From assembly GCA_030043455.1 (NCBI GenBank), contig JASHXQ010000220.1:1-21616 (forward strand): a stretch of DNA of 21,616 nt, given 5' to 3'. The notes beneath the pieces were generated by a model. It was not told the DNA's origin, did no database searches, and saw nothing but the letters and a program-made list of their open reading frames with translations. Positions 8,008 to 17,046 of the stretch are shown here, in pieces. Origin of the DNA: Nitrososphaerales archaeon. GTDB lineage: Archaea; Thermoproteota; Nitrososphaeria; Nitrososphaerales; CADDZS01. Positions within the stretch are counted from its first letter, which is position 1. The number at the start of each line of letters is the position of its first letter. The position numbers and the translations under genes were made by a program.

Positions 8008-10371
8008 CTAGTTACTCTCAGCCACATTGGCGAGAGTCCATAGATAATCCAGAGAGAATGGCATTTTTTCCACCTTGACTCCGTTGACCGCCAGGGCGTC
8101 CCTTACCGCATTGGCTAACACAGGAGTCCCGGCTATGCAACCCGCCTCACCGATTCCTTTCAGACCCAGAGGGTTTGACGTGGTCGGGGTTTCAGTTCGG
8201 AAACTGTGAATGTTGGGGACATCTTCAGCGAGAGGAATTTGATAATCGAGAAAGCTAGAGCTCAAGAGTTCCCCCGTGTCAGAGTATTTGATTTCCTCAA
8301 GCATTGCCTGCCCTAACCCCTGTACAACGCCGCCATGGATCTGCCCTTCAACGATCAATGGATTGATCACCTTCCCACAATCATCGACAGCAGTGTAGTC
8401 CAAAATACGCAGCCTTCCGGTTTCTCTCTCTATCTCGACCACGGCAACATGGGTCCCAAATGGGAAAGTAAAGTTGGGCGGATTGAAGCTGCTGAACTCG
8501 AAGAGAACGGATTCCATCCCTTTCGGGAGCTGGGCAGGATGGTAAGCTGTGGACGCCACTTTTGCAAAGGAGATCTTCTTCTTCGGATCGTCTGACTGCC
8601 GAGATTGGGAAATTATTTCACCGTCCCGGAACACAAGATCTTCCTCAGGCACCTCAAGCGCCGCGGAGGCGATCTTTGCCATCTTGCTTTTGATTTTCTC
8701 CACAGACATCAAGACCGCAGAACCCCCGAGAGCCGCAGACCTGCTTCCCGCAGTAAAAGTTCCCCAAGGAAGCAACATGGTGTCACCGTACACCACAACG
8801 ACCTGATCCATCGGGATCCCCAGCTTGTCGGCGACAATCTGTGACAGTGGAGTTTCGTGGCCTTGCCCGTGGGGTGAATTCCCCGTAATAACTGTCACTG
8901 CGCCGGAAGCACTTACGGAAACCGCGCCTGTTTGTGGAAAGTCAGGGCCGAAAGCACAAATTTCTACGTACGTTGCGAGACCAACGCCGATCATTCTGCC
9001 CTGGTCGCGAGCTCGTCTTTGCTCCTCCCTCCACTTGTCGTAGCGCGAAAGTTCGAGCGCTTTGCGCAAATTCATTGCATAGTCCCCAGAATCATATAAC
9101 AGTCCGCCAGCGGTCTTGTACGGAAAATCCTCCTTAGGCACAAAGTTCCTGAGACGTACTTCAGCTGGGTCCAGATTGAGCTCACGAGCTAGTTCGTCTA
9201 TCGCCCTTTCAATCAAGTACGTGGCTTCGGGCCTGGAGGCTCCTCTGTATGCATCATGCGGGACTTTGTTAGTAAGCACGATGAATGCCTCCCCTTTGTA
9301 GGCTGGTATCGAATATTGCCCGGGGCTCATCCGAAGTGTAAAAGTCGCATCCGAAGAACCTCCCGTGAGGTATGCCCCGGCATCGCCGATCAATTTGATC
9401 CTGAGACCCAGAATTCGCCCCTTTTCGGTCGCAGCGACTTCCACGTGTTGAATCTGTCCTCTTCCATGGGTCATGGTCAGAAAGTTCTCTGAGCGGGTTT
9501 CAATCCACTTTACGGGTCTGCCAGTAGCCATGGAGGCTAAGCAAACAAGCACATCTTCGGGATAAGGCGAGATTTTGGCTCCAAAACCGCCGCCAACATC
9601 GGGCGCGAAGACACGGACATGATTTTCCCCTAGCTTCAAAATTTCGGCAAGATCGCTCCGGCTCTGAAAAGGTCCCTGATGGGAGATCCAGACAGTGAGC
9701 ATTTGAGTCACCGAATCGAATGAAGCGATGGAAGCTCTGGGTTCCATTGGTGCCGGCGCGAGTCTCTGGTTTAGAAGATCTACGCGAACGACCTTCGGGG
9801 CCCTCTCGAATGAAGCATCTGGTTCCCCAAATGAAACCGAGTCGACCAAAACTAGATTGCTTTTGAGTTTAGCGTGAGAGAGAGGACTTCCCTCTTTGAT
9901 CCCGACTTCAGGATCGGCGATCGCCGGCAACGGTTCGTAGTCGACCTCCAAAAGCTCGAGTGCATCTTCTGCCTGATACCTGGTGTCGGCCACGATGAAA
10001 GCTACAGGTTCACCGACGAAGCAGACCTCGTCTTTGGCGAGCAATGGCCTTTCAATTTTGGTTCCGTCCTTCATGTCCATTACCGGGAGGAAAGAACTCT
10101 CCCTAGGAACCTCCTGAAATGTAATAATGTGTCGAACTCCCGGATAATTCATCGCCTCAGAGATGTCGATTTTCTTGATCCGGGCATGGGCGTAAATGCT
10201 CCTTAGAACTGCCCCATGCAATATTCCTGGAAGCTTGATGTCATCTACGTATCGCGACCGCCCCGAGAGAATTCTTGGATCCTCCTTCCGTTTCAGCGGA
10301 CGTCCGACGAGCTGAACAGTTTCTTCAGCAGTCACCTCTGCCGGTCTTTCAGTAAGAACTTGATAGGTCAC
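8008..10371 (-). CDS. Xanthine dehydrogenase/CO dehydrogenase family molybdenum-binding large subunit
   Basis: The 787-residue catalytic subunit of a Mo-hydroxylase contains the N-terminal Ald_Xan_dh_C hammerhead domain (about 23-150) and the Mo-cofactor domains. Motifs: GGGFGAK (260-266), active-site loop AYRGASR (374-380), HGQGHET (501-507), TFTAGSRS (538-545), and GIGEAG (739-744) with the catalytic Glu. True CO dehydrogenase (form I) has AYxCSFR and form II has AYRGAGR; this loop matches neither, so an aldehyde, glyceraldehyde or other N-heterocycle hydroxylase is more likely than CO oxidation. The FAD and 2Fe-2S subunits needed for electron transfer are not in the window. The GTG start lies about 30 bases after a TATA box, indicating a near-leaderless transcript. 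Confidence 0.93.
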   Translation of the reverse strand: MTYQVLTERPAEVTAEETVQLVGRPLKRKEDPRILSGRSRYVDDIKLPGILHGAVLRSIYAHARIKKIDISEAMNYPGVRHIITFQEVPRESSFLPVMDMKDGTKIERPLLAKDEVCFVGEPVAFIVADTRYQAEDALELLEVDYEPLPAIADPEVGIKEGSPLSHAKLKSNLVLVDSVSFGEPDASFERAPKVVRVDLLNQRLAPAPMEPRASIASFDSVTQMLTVWISHQGPFQSRSDLAEILKLGENHVRVFAPDVGGGFGAKISPYPEDVLVCLASMATGRPVKWIETRSENFLTMTHGRGQIQHVEVAATEKGRILGLRIKLIGDAGAYLTGGSSDATFTLRMSPGQYSIPAYKGEAFIVLTNKVPHDAYRGASRPEATYLIERAIDELARELNLDPAEVRLRNFVPKEDFPYKTAGGLLYDSGDYAMNLRKALELSRYDKWREEQRRARDQGRMIGVGLATYVEICAFGPDFPQTGAVSVSASGAVTVITGNSPHGQGHETPLSQIVADKLGIPMDQVVVVYGDTMLLPWGTFTAGSRSAALGGSAVLMSVEKIKSKMAKIASAALEVPEEDLVFRDGEIISQSRQSDDPKKKISFAKVASTAYHPAQLPKGMESVLFEFSSFNPPNFTFPFGTHVAVVEIERETGRLRILDYTAVDDCGKVINPLIVEGQIHGGVVQGLGQAMLEEIKYSDTGELLSSSFLDYQIPLAEDVPNIHSFRTETPTTSNPLGLKGIGEAGCIAGTPVLANAVRDALAVNGVKVEKMPFSLDYLWTLANVAESN

Positions 10372-10399
10372 AAGTTATCCGGTGCGTCGCAGAACGAAT

Positions 10400-10411
10400 T
10401 TATATTTTTAA
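10400..10411 (-). promoter_or_regulatory. TATA box of the Mo-hydroxylase gene
   Basis: The minus strand reads TTAAAAATATAA here, the clearest TATA box in the window, about 30 bases before the GTG start at 10371. Transcription would begin within a few bases of the start codon. The gene therefore does not depend on the GHKL gene upstream, from which it is separated by 99 bases. Confidence 0.6.
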
Positions 10412-10470
10412 CAGGGATCCCGCTCCGTCCTTCACGGATAAAGCCCGGCGCAAGATTCTGCCTTTTTCGC

Positions 10471-12012
10471 CTATTCATCCTTTCCAGATTCTGCAGGAAT
10501 TTTCTCATCCGTTGATCCTTTGGCAGTCTGGGCTGCTTCTTGACCGTACATCTTCAGCATCTCTCGGATCACCTTGTCCGTGGTCTCCTTGTATTCCTCC
10601 TTGTTTTTGATTCCAAGCAAGTCAACGAACCCTTCGGCAACAAATGTCATCAGAGTAAGATCCCGGTACATGCCGGGAATGGTCGCCAGCTGGGAGACGT
10701 GCGGATGAGAAAGATTCAGTATAATCGAGTCTTGGGTTGTCATGACAGGTAAGTCCGAAGGACTCAATTGTGCTTCTTTCACAGTCCCAAAGGCGGTACG
10801 GGCTGCCCTAATCTCTCTGGGTAGTCTGGGCGTACCGGTGATAATTTTAATCTGTTTCACTTTTTCTTTTCCTTTGGTCGGGATAGCCACCTGAAATTGT
10901 GTTGAAGCCAGCTGCTGTTCATTCAATACCTTATACTCGGCTGGCAAGGAGATCTCCACAGTTGCAAGGGCTTTCTCCAGAACTTTTGCGAGTTTGTTAA
11001 GCGATTTCTGGACCAAGACGTTCGAGTAGTGAGGCGTATCAGGGATGTCATCTACAAGAGAGTCCAGAGCTTTCTTGAATTTGTGGTAAGTGTCGTCCTC
11101 GACATAAGCTCCCCTTCCAGTCACTAGAGTCAGATCCGTGTTCACGAATCCAGTTAGAGTGGGACGTTTGGCAATCACTTCCCTTTTTACCAGAACTCCT
11201 CGATTGTAGAACCTGATCGGTTTCCGATCTTCAACGCGGTACGGATCCACAAGAGTAATTGAATATCCCTCGCCCGATCGCTCATGCATGATACCTGCGG
11301 GGAGCTCGGGAGCAATCGCCTCATTCCCATTTACGAGAATCCGGAACTGCCAAGTCAGCAAAGGAGCAAAAGCAACGCTAACGTATTCGTACAGCTTGGC
11401 TACGCTGAAGGATTTGCGAAGCTTTCTCAAGTAGACACGAGTTCCGTATGTCAGGAACTCTCCAGCGTCTTCGACGGGGATGGGTTCACCCGTGTCAATT
11501 GAGCTACGAATCAGTTCATCGGTGAGGTGTACCTTCCAAGTTCTCGGCCCTGGTCGAGAGTAAACATCGACTTCCCTTGCAATCTTGAAAACAGAAAGAA
11601 ACCCCAGCCCCTTTTCGCCTATGAAAAGTCTTCCAGAATCGGAAGACCCTTTCTTTTGCTGTCTCTTTTCCGTCATTCCTTTGGTGAGAAAAGTGTTGAA
11701 ATCGGAAATGCCATACCCATCGTCGTCCACAAAACAACTGTGCTCGTTCTCAATCTCAATTCTGACCTTGTAGGCGTTGGCATCGTAACTGTTCGCAATT
11801 AATTCTCTAAAAGGGTCGTAGACGCTAGCATAGGCCTTGTCCATCAACTCGTCCATGATGCCGGAGCTGAGGCGGACCCGAACGCTTTGTTTTTCCATAA
11901 TTCCAGGCTCATCGCTCGGTTTGCCTGCAAATTTTGCCGCTTGCAACTCTTCTGACCGCTTCTCTTGCGGTTCTTTCTTCCTAGTTGATATAGCGGGAAA
12001 GGTCGAATCCAT
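10471..12012 (-). CDS. GHKL-family (HSP90/MutL/MORC-like) ATPase of unknown function
   Basis: The protein is 513 residues. After a polar, charged N-terminal stretch (1-45) comes a Bergerat-fold ATPase: N-box with FRELIANSYDANA (Glu70, Asn74, Asp77), DDDGYG (96-101) binding the adenine/Mg side, and the lid glycine motif GEKGLG (132-137). A second domain with an RFYNRGVLV strand (267-275) and a GFVNTDL...GRGAYV region (288-303) looks like the transducer domain of HSP90/MutL-type proteins. A C-terminal part has LNLSHPH (432-438), then a helical segment and an acidic, disordered tail. No histidine-kinase dimerisation helix or topoisomerase VI H2TH is evident. ATP binding is well supported; the client or substrate is unknown. 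ATG start with GGAG four bases upstream. Confidence 0.8.
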   Translation of the reverse strand: MDSTFPAISTRKKEPQEKRSEELQAAKFAGKPSDEPGIMEKQSVRVRLSSGIMDELMDKAYASVYDPFRELIANSYDANAYKVRIEIENEHSCFVDDDGYGISDFNTFLTKGMTEKRQQKKGSSDSGRLFIGEKGLGFLSVFKIAREVDVYSRPGPRTWKVHLTDELIRSSIDTGEPIPVEDAGEFLTYGTRVYLRKLRKSFSVAKLYEYVSVAFAPLLTWQFRILVNGNEAIAPELPAGIMHERSGEGYSITLVDPYRVEDRKPIRFYNRGVLVKREVIAKRPTLTGFVNTDLTLVTGRGAYVEDDTYHKFKKALDSLVDDIPDTPHYSNVLVQKSLNKLAKVLEKALATVEISLPAEYKVLNEQQLASTQFQVAIPTKGKEKVKQIKIITGTPRLPREIRAARTAFGTVKEAQLSPSDLPVMTTQDSIILNLSHPHVSQLATIPGMYRDLTLMTFVAEGFVDLLGIKNKEEYKETTDKVIREMLKMYGQEAAQTAKGSTDEKIPAESGKDE

Positions 12013-12153
12013 TTCACTCCAAGCTCAGTTTTTTGGTCGAATTTTCGTTGTTAATTGTTGAATCCGGCCAATACAGCATAAAAAAGGCTCCGCTCGTCTT
12101 CGAGGAAAATAAGGGCGTGAATCAGCTGGGGCTGAAGATCTAGTGCTCGGCTC
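12013..12153. other. Intergenic region upstream of the GHKL ATPase gene
   Basis: A weak TATA-like run (minus strand TTTTTTATG, about 12079-12087) and a GGAG just before the ATG are the only signals seen. No ORF or RNA gene is evident. The left gene starts and the right gene ends here, both on the minus strand. Confidence 0.35.
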
Positions 12154-12171
12154 TCACGGTTCTGTGAGAGC
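12150..12171 (-). terminator. Perfect 8-bp hairpin spanning the stop codon of the DUF255 gene
   Basis: GCTCTCAC (12150-12157) and GTGAGAGC (12164-12171) form a perfect stem with a 6-base loop; the TGA stop of the minus-strand gene lies inside the stem. On the plus strand it is followed by TTTTCT, giving the look of an intrinsic terminator for antisense transcription; on the minus strand no T-run follows directly. Confidence 0.4.
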
Positions 12172-14256
12172 TTTTCTAAGTTCTATCTCGGTTTTAGAAG
12201 GCAGTTTACACGCAAAGTTTGAGCAGACAAAGACTCTTGGCGGACTTTCCCGAAGTGGCAAACGATCTTCAACGAGAGGAGATAGACCAGCGGTTTGATC
12301 GTCAGCAGAAAGAAGAACGCAGAACGGCAGAAAGAGGTCGCGTATCACGGTTACCAAAGCTTTGGTAGCAGGATCTTCTCTGTTCCCTGAAATGACGATC
12401 TCTTTGGGAGAACCTAAGAGAAACTGCAGTACGACGATCATTTCCGTGAAAGAAGGTGGCTGCCGTGTCAAGGCGTCCCAAAAAGCTAGAAGCGTATCGC
12501 TAGCATATTTTCGGAATTTCTCATCCTGCGTTATTTCAGCAAGTCTCACACACGCGAGCGCGGCCAAAGAGTTGCCCGACGGGACAGCTCCATCAAAGGC
12601 GTCTTTGGGACGTACAATCAACTCCCCCTTGCCCTTCGTTTGAAAAAAGCCTCCACCAACTTCGTCGAAAAAGTCGGAAGTCATGGTCCGGGAAAGCGCT
12701 ATCGCACCTTCGAGATGTCTTGCATCAAACCCCGATTGATAGAGGTCCAGCAAACCGTTCACAAGAAAAGCATAATCTTCGAGAAAGCCTTCCCCTTTAG
12801 CTTCTCCAGCCCTGAACCTCCGCAACAAGACAGTTCTTCCGGCGGGATCCTTTTGACAGAGCTCTCTGAGGACGAAGTTGGCACACTGGTTCCCAAGTTC
12901 AAGAAACCTTTGATCCTTCGAGACATCATGAGCTTTGCTCAGAGCTGTAATCATCAGCCCATTCCATCCTGCCAAGATCTTGTCATCAATGGGGGGTTTC
13001 GGACGCTTCGAACGCACCTCTAGCAAGACCTTCTTCGCGCGTCCCAGCAGCGCCTGAAATTCTTTTGCGGAGGAGCCCACCGCCGCATCTGAATGACGAG
13101 AATCCTTCGCAGTGAGAATAGTTCTCCCATCATCTAAATTTCCTTCTCTCGTCACGGAGAAGTATTTTGTTAGAGTAGAAATCTCTTCCGCCCTAAAACC
13201 ATGTGAGGATAGAGCCTGAGTAAACTCGGGTAGGGTCCAAGAATAGTAGGAGCCCTCCCCCTCGGGGCTGTCGGCGTCTACGGCCGAGTAAAAGCCTCCT
13301 GCAGGATCTCTCATCTCTCGAACAGTCCATTCGATGATCTCCCCGGCTAACCGAGAGTAAGCTTCATCCTTTGTTACCTGGAAGGCTTCAGAGTAAGCCA
13401 TGATAAGGAGAGCATTATCGTACAGCATCTTTTCAAAATGAGGAACTAGCCAGTACCGATCGGTCGAATACCGGTGGAAGCCACCGCCCACCTGATCGTA
13501 CATCCCTCCACGCATCATCCTGTCGAGGGTCTTGGTGACCATTTTTAGCGGAAGGTTTGATGTCTTACTATCATAGTAGCGCAGCAGGAAGAAGAGATTG
13601 GTTGGTGTCGGGAACTTCGGGGCGTCTCCAAAACCGCCGTATTCCTCATCAAAGGAACCGGCCAGGGCCTCGTAGCAGTTGTTGATAGGGGAAGAATCCA
13701 ACTTTTGATCTGGGCCTTTCTTAAAGCCATACAGTTCTTTGAGGGAGTCCTTCATTTGGGAGGCCGAATCGACGATCTTCTTCCTGTCGGATCTCCAGCT
13801 TTGGGAGATGCTCCGCAGAACATTCGCAAAACTGGGCATCCCGTATCGGGGAGAAGGGGGAAAATAAGTCCCACCATAGAAGGGGTCGAGCGAGGGCGTC
13901 AGAAAGACGTTCAGGGGCCAGCCCCCTGATCCGGTCATAGTGATCACTGACTTCATGTAGATCTCGTCCACATCAGGCCTCTCCTCTCGGTCGACTTTGA
14001 TGGATACGAAATTCGAGTTAAGGAGTTCGGCGATCGCTTTGTCCTCGAAGGATTCCTTCTCCATAACATGGCACCAGTGGCACGATGAGTAGCCAATGCT
14101 CAGGAAAATCGGTTTATTCTCTTGCTTGGACTTTTCAAAAGCCTCTTTTCCCCACGGATACCAGTCCACCGGATTTTGAGAATGCTGGAGCAGATAGGGA
14201 CTTTTTTCATTGACTAGACGATTTCCCCTTTTTGTTGAATCCTTGCTCTCGTCCAA
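12154..14256 (-). CDS. DUF255/YyaL thioredoxin-fold protein (SSP411/spermatogenesis-associated protein 20 family)
   Basis: This is a full-length (700 aa) member of a family found in all domains. N-terminal hallmarks are [23 protein letters not shown], and the thioredoxin-like [15 protein letters not shown] with Cys59 and Cys62, followed by [10 protein letters not shown] and [11 protein letters not shown]. The rest is an alpha/alpha toroid resembling N-acylglucosamine epimerase or cellobiose epimerase ([35 protein letters not shown]). The biochemical activity of the family is not settled; redox and sugar-related roles have been suggested. The start is TTG, with a GGAGG 17 bases up that is too far for an ideal SD, and a TATA-like box at 14300-14308. 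Confidence 0.93.
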   Translation of the reverse strand: MDESKDSTKRGNRLVNEKSPYLLQHSQNPVDWYPWGKEAFEKSKQENKPIFLSIGYSSCHWCHVMEKESFEDKAIAELLNSNFVSIKVDREERPDVDEIYMKSVITMTGSGGWPLNVFLTPSLDPFYGGTYFPPSPRYGMPSFANVLRSISQSWRSDRKKIVDSASQMKDSLKELYGFKKGPDQKLDSSPINNCYEALAGSFDEEYGGFGDAPKFPTPTNLFFLLRYYDSKTSNLPLKMVTKTLDRMMRGGMYDQVGGGFHRYSTDRYWLVPHFEKMLYDNALLIMAYSEAFQVTKDEAYSRLAGEIIEWTVREMRDPAGGFYSAVDADSPEGEGSYYSWTLPEFTQALSSHGFRAEEISTLTKYFSVTREGNLDDGRTILTAKDSRHSDAAVGSSAKEFQALLGRAKKVLLEVRSKRPKPPIDDKILAGWNGLMITALSKAHDVSKDQRFLELGNQCANFVLRELCQKDPAGRTVLLRRFRAGEAKGEGFLEDYAFLVNGLLDLYQSGFDARHLEGAIALSRTMTSDFFDEVGGGFFQTKGKGELIVRPKDAFDGAVPSGNSLAALACVRLAEITQDEKFRKYASDTLLAFWDALTRQPPSFTEMIVVLQFLLGSPKEIVISGNREDPATKALVTVIRDLFLPFCVLLSADDQTAGLSPLVEDRLPLRESPPRVFVCSNFACKLPSKTEIELRKALTEP

Positions 14257-14299
14257 TGAGGCTCTACAATTCCCTCCAATTTAGTGAAATGTTGAACAG

Positions 14300-14308
14300 C
14301 CTATAAGG
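14300..14308. promoter_or_regulatory. Near-palindromic TATA box between divergent genes
   Basis: CCTATAAGG reads almost the same on both strands and lies in the 92-base gap between the divergent DUF255 gene (minus) and the receiver-like gene (plus). It is about 44 bases from the minus start and 41 from the plus start. A second box, TAATATCG at 14322-14329, fits leaderless transcription of the plus gene better. Confidence 0.35.
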
Positions 14309-14348
14309 GTCTTGCGAGTCGTAATATCGAATCTGGTACATCGCCAAA

Positions 14349-14720
14349 TTGAATTCGAAACACGATTTGATCCTTGTCTACAAAATAACTAATATGATCG
14401 TTAGGGCACAAATTATTGATCTATGCGAAAAGGCGTCCAAAACAATTCAATTTGTCAATGATTCGAAAGGGCTTGGAGAGCTCGTCAACAAATCGTCTGA
14501 CCATGTTTTGGTCGTGTGCGATCTTTCGGAGATTCTGGCTGACAATGCGGAAACCGCTGTCCTTCTAAATCTCCGTAAATCTCCAGACATACAGATTCTA
14601 GGGAAATATCCACATGTTGCGAGCCAGTTACGAGAATTTGCGATATCCGCCGGGGTCGATTACGTCGTGCCGAATTCTAATTTTATCGAAAAGCTCCGGG
14701 AATTGCTAAGCGGCGAGTGA
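14349..14720 (+). CDS. Degenerate response-regulator receiver-like protein
   Basis: The 123-residue, single-domain protein has the alternating strand/helix order of a CheY-like fold: strand LILVYKI, helix, strand IQFV, helix, strand HVLVVCDLSE, helix, strand IQILGKY, helix, strand DYVVPNS, and final helix FIEKLRELLSG. The TTG at 14349 is preferred to the ATG at 14394 because the latter would remove the first beta strand. The usual acidic pair after strand 1 is absent, and the conserved Lys after strand 5 is replaced by Pro/Asn. One Asp after strand 3 (CDL) could correspond to the phospho-acceptor. It is probably a pseudo-receiver working by protein contacts. Its 3' end overlaps the next, convergent gene by 15 bases. 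No output domain is present. Confidence 0.65.
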   Translation: MNSKHDLILVYKITNMIVRAQIIDLCEKASKTIQFVNDSKGLGELVNKSSDHVLVVCDLSEILADNAETAVLLNLRKSPDIQILGKYPHVASQLREFAISAGVDYVVPNSNFIEKLRELLSGE

Positions 14721-14984
14721 TCGTTTCGCCTTCCTATCCATATTCCCCAATTCTCTGTTTTTCAGGATGGGACCTATGGAGTCGAGCCAGGCTACTCCGT
14801 TTTTCTGCTGCCAATCGTCGAGATACTTCTGCAACAAATCATCATTCTCAAGGATTAGTTTCTGTGTGATCTTGAGAGAGAAAGGACAATCGAACATCAA
14901 GAGGATTACAGCTTCCCCAGATTCATCTATCCCGGATACCCGATCGTCCTCAGGGGCATCACAGAACGGGCAGCGAAGCGTCAA
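14706..14984 (-). CDS. Small conserved zinc-ribbon-like protein (92 aa)
   Basis: Starting with TTG, the protein opens with LRCPFCDAPEDDRVSG, a C-x2-C knuckle, followed by a short strand pair ending in LLMFDCPFSLK with a third Cys. The rest is helical (KYLDDWQQKNGVAWLDSIGP) and basic at the end. The pattern of a C-P-F-C start, a beta hairpin and F-D-C-P resembles a family of short archaeal hypothetical proteins, but I do not recognise a function. Convergent to and overlapping the receiver-like gene at the 3' end by 15 bases. Zn binding would need a fourth ligand that is not obvious. Confidence 0.65.
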   Translation of the reverse strand: MTLRCPFCDAPEDDRVSGIDESGEAVILLMFDCPFSLKITQKLILENDDLLQKYLDDWQQKNGVAWLDSIGPILKNRELGNMDRKAKRSLAA

Positions 14985-15073
14985 TTATTAGTGAGTTGAA
15001 GTTGATCGAAGAAAAGGGTTTTCATCCATTAAGAAAACTAATTGGAAAAGATCTGTTCTAACTGCTTCATTTC

Positions 15074-15085
15074 ACCATAAATAGG
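15074..15085 (+). promoter_or_regulatory. TATA box of the M61 peptidase gene
   Basis: ACCATAAATAGG lies 26-36 bases before the TTG at 15111, so the transcript should be leaderless or nearly so, which supports TTG rather than the ATG at 15132 as the start. Confidence 0.5.
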
Positions 15086-15110
15086 TCGTAGTTCGCAAAC
15101 TGAAGCTGGG

Positions 15111-16934
15111 TTGCTGAAGTATACAGTTTCGATGTTGAAACCAGAGACTCATTATTTCGAAGTCAAATTACGAGTTTCGGATTTCCGAAATCTTGTTCCT
15201 GATCCCGGTTTCTTGAGCGTAAAGATGCCAGTTTGGACTCCAGGATCTTACCTTGTAAGAGAGTTTTCGAAAAATATCCCCGAGGTCAGTGCTACTTTTC
15301 CAGAGGCGCAGAGACCCGCGAAGGTTGAGAAAGTGAGTAAGAACGAATGGCGGATAAACACCGAGGGTATCGCAGAGGTGGAAATCGTCTACAAGGTTTA
15401 TGCTTTCGAATTTTCCGTGAACACTAGTTACCTCGACAATTTTCATGCGGTCATCAACGGTGCCAGTGTTTTCGTCTATGTGGAAGGACTTCAAAACCAA
15501 CAGGGGTTACTCGAAGTAGTTCCATTTCCTGATTGGAAGCATGTATCCACAGGCCTCGAGCAAGCTAAAGCGTACTCTGGATTTCAGTACACGTTCCCCA
15601 ACTTTGACGTCTTGCTGGACTCCCCGCTCGAGGTTGGCAACCAGACGGTGCACGAGTTCGAGATGAATGGGACTCTTTACCAGACATCCATCTTCTGTTT
15701 GGTCAGGTTTGATGAGGAGCGATTTGTTTCCGATCTGAAGAAAATCGTAGAAGCGACGGAAAAAGTGTACAAGGATATTCCGTATAAGAGGTATCTGTTT
15801 CTCTGCGATTTCATGAGTGACAACTCTTTCGGTGGTCTGGAGCACCTGAACAGTACACACTGTATTGCGCAGGTGTTACGCCTGGAACCGGTTCAGGAAT
15901 ATCACGAAATGCTCTCGCTTTTTTCCCACGAGTTTTTTCATGCTTGGAACGTAAAGAGGATGCGCCCCATAGTTCTGGGGCCCTTCGATTATTCAAGAGA
16001 AGCATACACCAAATCTCTGTGGATCGCCGAAGGGATTACGAGTTACTACGACGATCTTCTGATACGCAGAGCCGGCATTTTCGATTTAGGCGAGTATCTC
16101 GAGGCTTTCAGCAATAATTTGAGCCAGATGAAGAGCCTGCCCGGATCCCGATGGCAGAGTGCTCAAGAAGCCAGTTTCGACGCTTGGATCAAGCATTACC
16201 GCCCAAATGAAAATTCACCTAACGTCGTCTTCTCTTACTATACTCAGGGATCGGTGATCGGCTGGATGCTTGATATGGAAATTCGGAAAGCTACTGGATT
16301 GGCACGAAATCTCGATGACGCAATGAGGAAGACCTACCGGGATATTTACCTGAAAGAGGGAAGAGGCTATACCGATGAAGAGTTCGAAGAAAACTGCGTC
16401 ACTGTCGCCGGGTCGGATGCAGTGAAATCGATCTTTTCGGAAAGAGTCGCGGGAAGAATAGATGTCGATTACGACCACTATCTCGGGTATGCCGGATTGA
16501 GGCTGATTCCAAAGAAGCTTGAAGCGGATCTGAGCTTTCTCGGGATAAGAGTACGCGATGATTCGGGCAAAGCTGTGGTCAGTACCGTGTTGTCCGGATC
16601 ACCAGCGGAAAATGCCGGAATGTCAGCCAATGATGAAATTCTGGGAGTGAACGGTATCCGGATGGATAAGTCACGACTAGTATTCTATCTGCCGAACCGG
16701 AAACCGGGAGAATCAATTTCGATTTCCGCTTCAAGGCAGGGCTCGCTGATCCAGTTGTCTGCACGCCTAATCGGGAAACCCACTCTCGAGTACCGGATTA
16801 CCAAAACAAGTGATGCCACCGAGGACGAAAGAAGCCTTTTCCAAGATTGGCTGGGAGCTGATTGGCAGGCTCCAATAATTTATCCCGATTTTCCGAAATC
16901 TCCCACAAGAATGAACATGCTGGATTATATTTGA
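15111..16934 (+). CDS. M61-family (glycyl aminopeptidase-like) metallopeptidase with PDZ domain
   Basis: The 607-residue protein has an N-terminal all-beta domain (about 1-180) with HYFEVKL and MPVWTPGSYLVREF, typical of the M61 N-terminal domain. The gluzincin catalytic domain has GGLEHLNST (241-249), HEFFH (273-277, Zn ligands and catalytic Glu) and the downstream Glu ligand in WIAEGITSYY (Glu307). A PDZ domain follows at about 474-553 (FLGIRV, SPAENAGMSANDEILGVNG). M61 enzymes remove N-terminal Gly/Ala or other residues, and the PDZ domain may select substrates. No signal peptide, so it likely acts in the cytosol on peptides, possibly those brought in by the Dpp system (inference). TTG start supported by a TATA box at leaderless distance. 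Confidence 0.93.
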   Translation: MLKYTVSMLKPETHYFEVKLRVSDFRNLVPDPGFLSVKMPVWTPGSYLVREFSKNIPEVSATFPEAQRPAKVEKVSKNEWRINTEGIAEVEIVYKVYAFEFSVNTSYLDNFHAVINGASVFVYVEGLQNQQGLLEVVPFPDWKHVSTGLEQAKAYSGFQYTFPNFDVLLDSPLEVGNQTVHEFEMNGTLYQTSIFCLVRFDEERFVSDLKKIVEATEKVYKDIPYKRYLFLCDFMSDNSFGGLEHLNSTHCIAQVLRLEPVQEYHEMLSLFSHEFFHAWNVKRMRPIVLGPFDYSREAYTKSLWIAEGITSYYDDLLIRRAGIFDLGEYLEAFSNNLSQMKSLPGSRWQSAQEASFDAWIKHYRPNENSPNVVFSYYTQGSVIGWMLDMEIRKATGLARNLDDAMRKTYRDIYLKEGRGYTDEEFEENCVTVAGSDAVKSIFSERVAGRIDVDYDHYLGYAGLRLIPKKLEADLSFLGIRVRDDSGKAVVSTVLSGSPAENAGMSANDEILGVNGIRMDKSRLVFYLPNRKPGESISISASRQGSLIQLSARLIGKPTLEYRITKTSDATEDERSLFQDWLGADWQAPIIYPDFPKSPTRMNMLDYI

Positions 16935-16981
16935 ACCGAGAGCATCGAGCAAGGTTTTAAGGAAGGAGCGTCCAAAGTAGG

Positions 16982-17017
16982 AGTGTTCGTTGCGGCTTGT
17001 ACCTCTGAGCGAACGCT
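16982..17017 (+). terminator. Imperfect hairpin between the M61 gene and aIF1A
   Basis: AGTGTTCG (16982-16989) pairs with CGAACGCT (17010-17017) with one G-T pair and a 20-base loop. T-rich sequence follows within about 10 bases (TTTTT at 17031-17035). It may end the M61 transcript, but it also borders a TATA-like GATAATT used by aIF1A, so the role is uncertain. Confidence 0.3.
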
Positions 17018-17046
17018 GATAATTGTAGAATTTTTGGTAGATTAAT

